Positions 42,661-49,152 of a DNA stretch of 49,152 bases are shown piece after piece. The translations under genes and the position numbers were made by a program. Origin of the DNA: Actinomycetota bacterium (lineage in GTDB: Bacteria; Actinomycetota; Acidimicrobiia; Acidimicrobiales; Ilumatobacteraceae); contig WLMZ01000013.1 in the NCBI GenBank assembly GCA_009726095.1, positions 1-49,152 on the forward strand, read 5' to 3'. Under the pieces are notes generated by a model that saw only the letters and a program-made list of their open reading frames with translations, was not told the DNA's origin and searched no databases. Position 1 is the stretch's first letter, and every line of letters begins with the position of its first letter.

Positions 42661-43386
42661 TCACTCCCAACGGAACAACCGGGTGGCGGTGATCGGCGTG
42701 ACGACGGCCCAGATCGCCAGGATCACCCACGATGTCGTCGGGCGACTACCGGTCTGGCTCAACGCCTCGCGCAACACGTCGGCGAGCGCCCCGGATGGCA
42801 GCGACTTGGCCACCGCCGACAGGCCGGTGGGCAGTTTGCCGAACGGGATGACCATGCCACCGAGCAGCAGGAGCACCAGATACAGACCGTTCTGCGCCGC
42901 CAGGTTGATCTCGCCGCGCAGTCGGCCGGCCAGGCTCAGACCGATACCGGCGAAGGCCATCGTGCCCACCACCACGGCACCGAGCGCGCCCACCCAGTTG
43001 GGCGATGCCGGGCGCCAACCGAGCGCGTAGGCAACCGGGACGAGCACGGCGAATTGCACCACCTCGACCAGGATCACGGCGCCGATCTTGGCAACGACCA
43101 GTCGGCTGCGTCCCAATGGTGTGGTACCCAGCCGTTTGAGCACCTTGTAGCTGCGTTCGAACCCTGTACCGATGCCCAGGCTCACCATGGCCGTGGACAT
43201 CACGGCCAGAGCGAGAATGCCAGGGGCCAGGAAGTCCACCGGATCCTTGGTGCCGGTGGGCAGCACGTCCACCAGGCTGAAGAACACCAGCAGCATCACC
43301 GGGATGCCCAGGGTGAGCAGCAGTTGCTCGCCGTTGCGCAGCGTTGCCTGCATCTCCGCCCGCAGTTGCGCTCTCAACATGCTCAC
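42661..43386 (-). CDS. ABC-2 type transporter permease
   Basis: A 241-residue membrane protein with six helices, of the ABC-2/DrrB-like export type: SMLRAQLRAEMQATLRNGEQ opening, GFERSYKVLKRLGTTPLGR in the conserved loop, then GEINLAAQNGLYLVLLLLGG and FGKLPTGLSAVAKSLPSGAL. The GTG start at 43386 overlaps the stop of the ATPase gene (GTGA), so it pairs with that ATPase. The cargo is unknown; related pairs export drugs or lipids. Confidence 0.88.
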   Translation of the reverse strand: MSMLRAQLRAEMQATLRNGEQLLLTLGIPVMLLVFFSLVDVLPTGTKDPVDFLAPGILALAVMSTAMVSLGIGTGFERSYKVLKRLGTTPLGRSRLVVAKIGAVILVEVVQFAVLVPVAYALGWRPASPNWVGALGAVVVGTMAFAGIGLSLAGRLRGEINLAAQNGLYLVLLLLGGMVIPFGKLPTGLSAVAKSLPSGALADVLREALSQTGSRPTTSWVILAIWAVVTPITATRLFRWE

Positions 43387-44276
43387 GGCGTACCTCCCGT
43401 GAGCCGCATGAATACGTCCTCGAGTCGTTGCCGGCCGGCCCGCAGGTCGAGCAGCGGCTCATCGTGTTGGGCGAGCCAGGCGGTGAGGGCGGCCACGTGC
43501 ACTGCCTCGCCGTCGACGGCGTACTCGCCGTTGCCCAGCACGCGTACCGGTAGGTGCAGGGCGCTCGACAGGTCGTGATGGGCCAGGGTGACCGAGCTGC
43601 GGAAGCGGATCTCGTCGTGGCCGCGGCGCAGCGCGTCGAGCGTGTCATCGGCGATCACCCGACCGTGATCGAAGATGACCACATGATCGGCAATGCGCTC
43701 GGCTTCGTCGAGCTCGTGCGTGGCCAGCACCACAGCGCAGCCAGTAGCGGCAAGGTCGCGCACGATGGTGCGGATCATCTGCCGACCGGTCACGTCCACG
43801 CCCGAGGTGGGCTCATCGAGGAAGGCCACATCGGGCCTGCCGGCCAGCGCCAGTGCCAACGACAGGCGTTGCTTCTCGCCACCCGACAGGCGGCGGTAGG
43901 TGGAGCGTGCCCGGTCGGCAAGGCCGACGGAATCGAGTAGCGCAACGGGCTGTACACCCTTGCCGTAGAGATCGCAGTAGAGCCGGGCGACGTCGCACAC
44001 CCGGGCACCCAGGGAGACCCCGCCTTCTTGCAGCATCACGCCCATGCGCCTGCTCAGCTGCGCTTGATGGCGGCGCGGATCGAGGCCCAGCACGGTGGCG
44101 GTGCCGCTGGAGGCAGGGCGATACCCCTCGCAGACCTCGATGGTGCTGGTCTTGCCCGCACCGTTGGGGCCCAGCACGACGGTGACCTCGCCCGCTTCTG
44201 CTCGAAAGGAGACGTGATCGACCGCGACCAGATCGCCATAGCGAACCACCAGATCGTCGACTTCCACTGCAGACAC
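43383..44276 (-). CDS. ABC-2 type transporter ATP-binding protein
   Basis: A 297-residue DrrA-like ATPase. Walker A LGPNGAGKTS near residues 35-44, Q-loop MLQEGG, signature LSGGEKQRLSLALALAG, Walker B VAFLDEPTSGVD and H-loop ATHELDEAERIADHV are all intact. The C-terminal 90 residues form the extra domain usual for exporters of this group. It is divergent from serS, 74 bp apart, and coupled to the permease. Confidence 0.92.
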   Translation of the reverse strand: MSAVEVDDLVVRYGDLVAVDHVSFRAEAGEVTVVLGPNGAGKTSTIEVCEGYRPASSGTATVLGLDPRRHQAQLSRRMGVMLQEGGVSLGARVCDVARLYCDLYGKGVQPVALLDSVGLADRARSTYRRLSGGEKQRLSLALALAGRPDVAFLDEPTSGVDVTGRQMIRTIVRDLAATGCAVVLATHELDEAERIADHVVIFDHGRVIADDTLDALRRGHDEIRFRSSVTLAHHDLSSALHLPVRVLGNGEYAVDGEAVHVAALTAWLAQHDEPLLDLRAGRQRLEDVFMRLTGGTP

Positions 44277-44350
44277 GTCGCGACCCTAATGGCGTCGCGG
44301 CACTGGAACCCATCTGACACCGGACATGCTGCGCAGCTAGCCTTCCCGCT

Positions 44351-45643
44351 GTGATCGACGTTCGACTTCTCCGCAACGATCCCGAGGGTGTGCGCCGTGC
44401 GCTCGCCCGTCGGGCCAAGCCCGAACTCCTCGAACAGCTCGATATCGCTTCGTCGCTCGATGATCGACTGCGCGTCATCACCCTCGAGCGCGACGACCTT
44501 CGCCGTCAGGTGAACGAGCTCAGCAAGCAGGTCGGTGCGCTGCGCAAGGCGGGCGATGTGGCCGCCTCCGAGGCAGCGATGGAGGCCAGCCGCGAACTCG
44601 GCGAGCGCGAGCGCAGCCTTGCGGGCGAGAGCGATGACCTGTCGGCATCGCTGCACGACGTGATGCTGCGCATCACCAACATCCCGCACCCGGATTCTCC
44701 CGATGGCGCCGGCGAGCACGACAACCCAGTGGTCAAGGGACCTGTCAACATGCCGGCCACCTTTGCCGACCATCAACGGGTACCCCATTGGGAAACGGGT
44801 ACGGCGTTGGGCATCCTCGACAACGAGCGTGCCACCAAGATCAGCGGCGCGATGTTCACCATGCAGCGCGGCCTCGGCGCCACCATGGCGCGCGCCCTGT
44901 GCCAGCTGGCGCTCGACCGCAACGCCGATGCGTTCGAAGAAGTTCGCCCGCCCACGTTGGTGTCCACGGCCACGCTCACCGCTACCGGCCATCTACCCAA
45001 GTTCGCCGATGACGCCTTCGCCATCGAACGCGATGGGCTGTGGGCCATCCCCACCGCCGAGGTGCCGCTCACCTCGTTGTATGCGGGCGAGATTCTCGAC
45101 GAGCCCGACATGCCGGCACGGGTGATGGCGCACACATCGTGCTTCCGTCGCGAGGCCGGTTCGGCCGGTCGAGACACCCGGGGCATGCTGCGCACGCACG
45201 AGTTCGACAAGGTCGAGATCCTTGCCGTGGCGCTGCCCGACCAGGCTGCAGCCATGCTCGACGAGCTCGTCACCCGCTGCGAGGGCACCATCGCTGCGCT
45301 CGGACTGCCGTATCGCATCATCGAGATCTGCACCGGCGATCTGGGCCAGAGCCATCACCGCTCGTTCGACATCGAGGTGTACGCCCCCGGCTGCGATCGG
45401 TGGCTCGAGGTCAGCTCGGTCAGCTGGTTCAGCGACTACCAGGCCCGTCGCGCCGATATCCGTTTCCGCCGGCCCGGCCAGAAGGGCACCGAGATCGCGC
45501 ACACCCTCAACGGCTCGGCGCTGGCCGTGCCGCGGGTGTGGGCCGCCATCGTCGAGAACTACCGCCAGGCCGATGGCAGCGTGCGCATCCCCGATGCACT
45601 GCTCCCGTACATGCGCGGCGCCACCGTGATCCCGGCGCAGTGA
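44351..45643 (+). CDS. serS: Seryl-tRNA synthetase
   Basis: A 430-residue class II synthetase charging tRNA-Ser and tRNA-Sec. It has the N-terminal coiled-coil arm (about residues 30-100), the TxE loop PTAEVPLTSLY, motif 2 SCFRREAGSAGRDTRGMLRT with the HEFDKVEI continuation, and motif 3 LNGSALAVPRVWAAIVENYR. The GTG at 44351 gives the classical MIDVRLLRNDPEGVRRAL start. No T-box leader is seen in the short upstream gap. pdxH follows after 27 bp. Confidence 0.97.
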   Translation: MIDVRLLRNDPEGVRRALARRAKPELLEQLDIASSLDDRLRVITLERDDLRRQVNELSKQVGALRKAGDVAASEAAMEASRELGERERSLAGESDDLSASLHDVMLRITNIPHPDSPDGAGEHDNPVVKGPVNMPATFADHQRVPHWETGTALGILDNERATKISGAMFTMQRGLGATMARALCQLALDRNADAFEEVRPPTLVSTATLTATGHLPKFADDAFAIERDGLWAIPTAEVPLTSLYAGEILDEPDMPARVMAHTSCFRREAGSAGRDTRGMLRTHEFDKVEILAVALPDQAAAMLDELVTRCEGTIAALGLPYRIIEICTGDLGQSHHRSFDIEVYAPGCDRWLEVSSVSWFSDYQARRADIRFRRPGQKGTEIAHTLNGSALAVPRVWAAIVENYRQADGSVRIPDALLPYMRGATVIPAQ

Positions 45644-45670
45644 ACACGTCATCGTGAGCAGGGTGCCGGC

Positions 45671-46324
45671 ATGAACGAATCGGTCCGGCAACGACGCGTC
45701 CAGTACGAGACAGCGGGCCTCGATCTGGCCGATCTTGCTGCTGATCCCATCACCCAGTGGCACCGTTGGTACGCACAGGCCGAGCAGGCCGGCTGCGTCG
45801 AGCCGAACGCAATGGTCGTCAGCACCATCGGTGCCGACGGCCTGCCCGACAGCCGGTACGTGCTCACGCGCGGCGTCACCGACGATGGGTTCGACTTCTT
45901 CACCAACTACCTGTCCAACAAGAGCCGTCAGCTCGACGCCCTGCCCGGCGTGTCAGCGTTGTTCACCTGGTTGCAGTTGCATCGAACGATGAAGATCCGC
46001 GGCGTGGCGGTGCGCATACCCGAGGGCGAGAGCGACGAGTATTACGCCAGCCGCCCGCGGGCCTCGCAGATTGGTGCGTGGGCGTCGCCGCAGTCGCAGG
46101 TGTTGCGTGATCGGGCCGAGCTCGAGGCTCGTGTTGCCCAGGTCGAGGCGCGCTTTGCCGAGGGCACTGTTATCCCCCGCCCCGCTGAGTGGGGCGGGTG
46201 GCGCATCGAGATCACCGAGGCCGAGCTGTGGCAGGGCCGTCCGAGCCGGTTGCACGACCGGTTCCGCTATCGACGGGCACCCGAGCAGCCCTCTGGCTGG
46301 ATCATCGAACGCCTCGCGCCGTAG
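45671..46324 (+). CDS. pdxH: Pyridoxamine/pyridoxine 5'-phosphate oxidase
   Basis: A 217-residue FMN enzyme making pyridoxal 5'-phosphate. The typical blocks are there: YETAGLDLADLAADPITQWH, NAMVVSTIGADGLPDSRYVL, FFTNYLSNKSRQLDALPGVS, FTWLQLHRTMKIRGVAVRI, SRPRASQIGAWASPQS and a C-terminal WQGRPSRLHDRFRYRR ending RLAP. It is downstream of serS on the same strand and converges with the next gene, 3 bp away. Confidence 0.95.
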   Translation: MNESVRQRRVQYETAGLDLADLAADPITQWHRWYAQAEQAGCVEPNAMVVSTIGADGLPDSRYVLTRGVTDDGFDFFTNYLSNKSRQLDALPGVSALFTWLQLHRTMKIRGVAVRIPEGESDEYYASRPRASQIGAWASPQSQVLRDRAELEARVAQVEARFAEGTVIPRPAEWGGWRIEITEAELWQGRPSRLHDRFRYRRAPEQPSGWIIERLAP

Positions 46325-46327
46325 GGA

Positions 46328-46930
46328 TCAGGTCGCGACGGGCCACGAGCTGGCCGCAGCAGCAAGGCCGGTGATCAACGCCTCGGTGTGGGGCGTGTGT
46401 CCCGGGCCCTCCCAGTCCCACCACAGTGGGCTCGATCCACGCACCCGTGGTGGGAGTTCGATCTGCACCCCCTGCTGCGGTGGCAGGTTGACGGGATTGT
46501 GGATGTGCTGGCCGCGCAGGTCGATGGGGATGGTGTCGAGTTGGGTGCGGATGTCGTACGCCGGCAGGTGAACGCGCAGGTGTGAGCCGACGTGATCGGC
46601 CAGGGCGCGGTTGCGCCCGCCGAGCAGCAGTGAGGTGAACAGGCCCTGGCGCCCGTAGCCGTGCACGGTGATGACCACCTCGACGTGTTCGACAAAGCTC
46701 GCCAACGCGGGCGAGCCCGATGGGCTGACCTTGTGTGACGGGATGTGCCATTGCAGGTCGCTCGGTTGCAGCACGCCGTAGTAGCTGGCGCCGCAACGCT
46801 CGGCCGCCGCGCAGGCGATGACGTCGGTCATCTCCTCCAGTGAGCCGCCGTGGAACGCCATGAACCCGAAGGTGGAGCGCAGGTGGCAGACCTCGCGAAC
46901 TCCGGGATGGGCAAGGAGCTGCTCGAGCAT
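46328..46930 (-). CDS. Poly-gamma-glutamate hydrolase-like protein (DUF867 family)
   Basis: A 200-residue zinc-peptidase-like protein. It resembles phage poly-gamma-glutamate hydrolase: AFHGGSLEEMTDVIA matches the PHAGGIExGT metal motif, VITVHGYGRQGLFTSLLLGG matches FHGYxxxxxxLVGG, and NPVNLPPQQGVQIELPPRVR matches the NxxxxGxGVQLExS block. Metal residues (His, Glu, His) therefore appear intact. It has no signal peptide. It starts 3 bp after the CcdA gene stop, so it is the last gene of the TlpA, CcdA operon; why it is there is not clear. Confidence 0.72.
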   Translation of the reverse strand: MLEQLLAHPGVREVCHLRSTFGFMAFHGGSLEEMTDVIACAAAERCGASYYGVLQPSDLQWHIPSHKVSPSGSPALASFVEHVEVVITVHGYGRQGLFTSLLLGGRNRALADHVGSHLRVHLPAYDIRTQLDTIPIDLRGQHIHNPVNLPPQQGVQIELPPRVRGSSPLWWDWEGPGHTPHTEALITGLAAAASSWPVAT

Positions 46931-46933
46931 TGG

Positions 46934-47794
46934 TTACTCCGCCGCCTTCTGATCGCGGCGGGTCAGCGCCACATAGGCAATGGCGCCCACCACCAGCAGA
47001 CCGAGCACCACGGCCAGCTTCCACACACCCTGACGTTGCAGGAAGTTGACCACGGCACCCTGCCATCCCTCGACCCTGCTGGTGAGGCCATCGGAGCCGC
47101 GGTTGCTGATGGCGCTGTACCAGTACCAGCTCAGGTACATGCCGGTGAAGATGATGAAGACCGCGGCCACACGGTCCATGTACTTCAGGCCGTGCCGCAA
47201 CACGTGCAGCAGCCCGCCGCTGGCGAAGGCCAGCGTGACCGTGAGCGCGGTGACGAGCAGGCCCATGCCCACGCCGTACAGCGCCACGCTGATGACCCCG
47301 CTGAGGTACCCCTTGGTCGAGAACGAGCCGAGCACCACCCCTATCAGCAACGGGATGGTGCACCCAATGGACGCCACGGCGTAGGCGACGCCGAAGCCGA
47401 ACATGGACACGAAGGTCTGCTTGCGTTCCCTGCCCTCGCCGAGGCGGGCGGTGGCAAAGGCGGGCTTCCAGCCCGCCAACATCAAACAACCGAGCACCAC
47501 GAGTGCGATGCCGATGACGAGCGAGATGTACTTTGCGTTCTCCTGGATGACCGTGGTGAACAACTTCGTGATCGCTCCGACGATGACGAACACGGCGATG
47601 AAACCGGCCGATGTGGCGGCGCTGACCAACAGGGCGCGTTGCACGCTGGCGCGCTGTGTGCCCGGGCGCGAACCTTCGAGACCGAGGAAGAACATCAGGT
47701 AGGTGGGCAGCATCACGAACCCGCAGGGGTTCACTGCTGCGAAGACGCCGAGCAGGAAGCTGTAGGCGAAAAAGTTACCCCCGACCGCGATCAT
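46934..47794 (-). CDS. ccdA: CcdA/DsbD-type thiol-disulfide membrane transporter
   Basis: A 286-residue membrane protein of six to eight helices that moves reducing power across the membrane for periplasmic thiols and cytochrome c maturation. The two redox Cys sit in the conserved NPCGFVMLP (about residue 23) and ASIGCTIPLL motifs. An extra C-terminal stretch of about 60 residues ends in another helix and a KK tail. The ATG at 47794 overlaps the TGA of the TlpA-like gene, so the pair is coupled; the frame is open upstream but only into that gene's antisense frame. Confidence 0.9.
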   Translation of the reverse strand: MIAVGGNFFAYSFLLGVFAAVNPCGFVMLPTYLMFFLGLEGSRPGTQRASVQRALLVSAATSAGFIAVFVIVGAITKLFTTVIQENAKYISLVIGIALVVLGCLMLAGWKPAFATARLGEGRERKQTFVSMFGFGVAYAVASIGCTIPLLIGVVLGSFSTKGYLSGVISVALYGVGMGLLVTALTVTLAFASGGLLHVLRHGLKYMDRVAAVFIIFTGMYLSWYWYSAISNRGSDGLTSRVEGWQGAVVNFLQRQGVWKLAVVLGLLVVGAIAYVALTRRDQKAAE

Positions 47795-48390
47795 GGTGTC
47801 AGCAGCGAGCTCGTGATCGTGCTGCGGATGGTGTCGGCGCTCAGCGCGATGCCCTTCTGCGCCACGATGGTGCCATCGGCCGAAACGAACAGCGTGTACG
47901 GCAGCCCGGTGATGCCGAGGGCGGTCACCAGCGCCCCGTCCTGATCGGAAAGCAGTTCGTAGGTGACGCCCTTGTCGCGGGCGAAGTTCAGCGCCGCGGC
48001 ATCGTTGGCGAACTGGTTCACGCCAACGAACCGCACGCGGTCGCCGAACTCGGCGTTCAGTTGGGCGAGCGCCGGCATTTCCTTCTTGCATGCCTCGCAG
48101 CTGGTGGCCCAGACGTTGAGGACCAACGGCTTGCCGAGCAGGCTGGCGGTGGACACGCTGGCACCGGCCGTATCGCGTAGCTCCACGGTGGGCAGCGCCT
48201 TGCCCTGAACGGGTGTGTTCACGGCGATACCCGGCTCGGTGAACGTGCTGTTGGAGGTGATGGTCACGTTGTCGTCGGCCTGCGTGGAAGCCGTTGGGTT
48301 GCGACTCAGCGCATAGCCGCCGGCAACGCTGATGACCGCCGCGACGACCAGCGAGCCAACGAGCACACCACGGTTCACAGCCACTCGCAC
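47791..48390 (-). CDS. TlpA/ResA-like thiol-disulfide oxidoreductase, membrane-anchored
   Basis: 199 residues: a signal anchor (about 8-30), a Ser/Thr-rich linker, and a thioredoxin-fold AhpC/TSA-like domain with the active site WATSCEACKKEMPAL (CxxC) and the cis-Pro loop ITGLPYTLFVS. It probably keeps apocytochrome c or secreted thiols reduced with electrons from the coupled CcdA. That fits the presence of a cytochrome c-fused oxidase in the window. The GTG at 48390 is taken; another GTG at 48384 is possible. Divergent from the secreted protein at 48558. Confidence 0.9.
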   Translation of the reverse strand: MRVAVNRGVLVGSLVVAAVISVAGGYALSRNPTASTQADDNVTITSNSTFTEPGIAVNTPVQGKALPTVELRDTAGASVSTASLLGKPLVLNVWATSCEACKKEMPALAQLNAEFGDRVRFVGVNQFANDAAALNFARDKGVTYELLSDQDGALVTALGITGLPYTLFVSADGTIVAQKGIALSADTIRSTITSSLLTP

Positions 48391-48422
48391 AGGTTACCGA
48401 GGCTTTCCCGTCACTTCCCGCC

Positions 48423-48557
48423 GCGCCCGGTCGGTGGAGCTGAACACCCGGGTGAGTGCCGATCGAGTTGCTGCCCCGTGTAAGGAGTCCAAGCGGGGCG
48501 GCGAACACTGGTACGGTTCGGTCCTCCCCGGCAACCGTGTCGGTCAGAAAGGCCGAC
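48423..48557 (+). promoter_or_regulatory. Possible structured RNA leader before the secreted Thr-Glu-Pro protein
   Basis: The 167-bp gap between divergent genes holds several nested stems in the rightward strand: CACCCGGGTG (48445-48454), GCCCCG/CGGGGC (48473-48478 with 48494-48499) and ACGGTT/AACCGT (48513-48518 with 48533-48538), with the ribosome site AAAGG just after the last. The pattern TCCTCCCCGGCAACC, the GGTGAGTGCC segment and a downstream cell-wall-type gene recall actinobacterial c-di-AMP (ydaO) riboswitches, but the conserved core is not clearly matched. I cannot name the class. Confidence 0.3.
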
Positions 48558-49152
48558 ATGTCCACCCGAAGAACACGAAGCGCAGCGATTGCCGCCTGCG
48601 CCGTTATTGGCCTGGGCGTCGTTGCCTTGCGGGCCGAAGCCAAAGCACCCTCTTTCAGCATCAGCCTTGATGCCTGCTCGGGCGCCGTCAATCCCACCTC
48701 TACACGGGTGACATGGACCGGCAATCTGACTGGTTCGGTCTCGATCGAGTACTACCGCCGCGCCGTTCCCGTTGCGCCCACCACCAGCACCAAGGTGACG
48801 GGCGATATTTGGAGCGTTGCGGTGCGTATCAATCCGGCGAGCCGTGCGGGCAACGTCGTGGTGCCTACCCCGTCGGCAGCCACGATCGGTAACTGGTACA
48901 TCCACGAAGTGCACCTGTACACCAATGCAAAGGGTTCCGGTGCCCACGTAGAGACGCACTTCGATTGCGGTGTCACCCCGCCATCCACCACGTCGACATC
49001 GAGCACCATCTCCTCGACCACGACGACGACGGAGCCGACAACGACCACGACGGAGCCGACCACCACGACGACGACGGAGCCGACCACGACGACGACAGAG
49101 CCGACCACGACGACGACGGAGCCGACCACGACCACGACGGAGCCGACCACGA
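48558..49152 (+). CDS. Secreted protein with Thr-Glu-Pro repeat tail (cut by window edge)
   Basis: An open frame from an ATG at 48558 to the edge, at least 198 residues. A short N-terminal signal region (RRTRSAAIAACAVIGLGVVA) is followed by a domain of about 110 residues with a Cys in LDACSGAVNP and another in HFDCGV, alternating hydrophobic strands and TGNLTGSVSIEYYRR, which looks like a small beta-sandwich. From residue 154 it becomes a pure Thr-Glu-Pro repeat. Likely exported and glycosylated on Thr; function unknown. A ribosome site AAAGG lies 5 bp upstream. Confidence 0.75.
   Translation, partial: MSTRRTRSAAIAACAVIGLGVVALRAEAKAPSFSISLDACSGAVNPTSTRVTWTGNLTGSVSIEYYRRAVPVAPTTSTKVTGDIWSVAVRINPASRAGNVVVPTPSAATIGNWYIHEVHLYTNAKGSGAHVETHFDCGVTPPSTTSTSSTISSTTTTTEPTTTTTEPTTTTTTEPTTTTTEPTTTTTEPTTTTTEPTT
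49017..49152 (+). repeat. 21-bp tandem repeat encoding TTTTTEP
   Basis: At least six in-frame units of about 21 bp encode five or six Thr followed by Glu-Pro; one unit has an extra Thr codon. The array runs past the right edge. Thr codons vary between ACC, ACG and ACA, so the units are not recent identical copies. Confidence 0.95.

Noticed and set aside
44277..44350. T-box riboswitch before serS
   Set aside because: The gap is 74 bp and has no T-box core or specifier hairpin.
47795..48724. Upstream extension of the CcdA frame over the TlpA-like gene
   Set aside because: It overlaps a real gene in another frame and loses all homology; the ATG at 47794 overlaps the TlpA stop as in coupled genes.
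48752..49150. A Val-Gly repeat protein on the minus strand at the right edge
   Set aside because: It is the complement of the Thr-Glu-Pro repeat; the plus frame has a start, ribosome site and signal peptide.

Overview
The window comes from a high-GC actinobacterium. The best guess is Acidimicrobiia (Ilumatobacter-like), judged by style only: purine and oxidase genes of actinobacterial type, a 13E12-type HNH protein, frequent GTG starts, the ClpS-DUF2017 pair, three-copy DTR-type repeats in a secreted L,D-transpeptidase, and F420/LLM and CoA metabolism. No rRNA or marker phylogeny is available inside the window, so the assignment is an inference. The layout looks like ordinary chromosomal housekeeping DNA with a few odd loci. 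I see no phage, IS element, CRISPR array or conjugation genes.

Left third (1-24332): a SWIM/SNF2 helicase pair; a pterin-dehydratase/VOC fusion; clpB behind a long inverted repeat; an L,D-transpeptidase with a histidine kinase and response regulator and a divergent HisD paralogue upstream; purA-purB; a small basic protein; tesB, pyrE and a frameshifted hemolysin-III-like gene; a leftward LLM oxidoreductase, LarA-like protein and FAD-linked 2-hydroxyacid oxidase cluster; trmB; a fasciclin-domain protein with an MPETG sorting tail; and an HNH/DUF222 gene.

Middle (24333-32857): a tRNA-Glu, Asp, Phe operon on the minus strand ended by a large hairpin; an enoyl-CoA hydratase preceded by a 53-codon ABC-ATPase-like remnant and a Thr/Pro-rich lipoprotein; a branched-chain amino-acid type ABC transporter (fused LivH-LivM permease, LivG, LivF), in which the stop/start junction before livG has been tandemly copied into a chain of five-codon minicistrons; and a convergent clpS, DUF2017, solute-binding lipoprotein operon.

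Right third (32940-49152): heme O synthase, then three membrane genes that look like a catalytically dead copy of cytochrome oxidase (a subunit I homologue with all six metal-binding histidines replaced, a subunit III-like protein, and a subunit IV-like protein with a soluble tail). These are followed by a normal caa3-type oxidase operon, ctaC (fused to cytochrome c), ctaD, ctaE, ctaF, ctaG. After it come an ABC-2 exporter, serS, pdxH, a TlpA/CcdA/poly-gamma-glutamate-hydrolase-like operon, and a secreted Thr-Glu-Pro repeat protein cut by the window edge.

The observations I rate highest are the ligand-less oxidase paralogue cluster beside a complete oxidase, and the chain of overlapping minicistrons in the liv operon.
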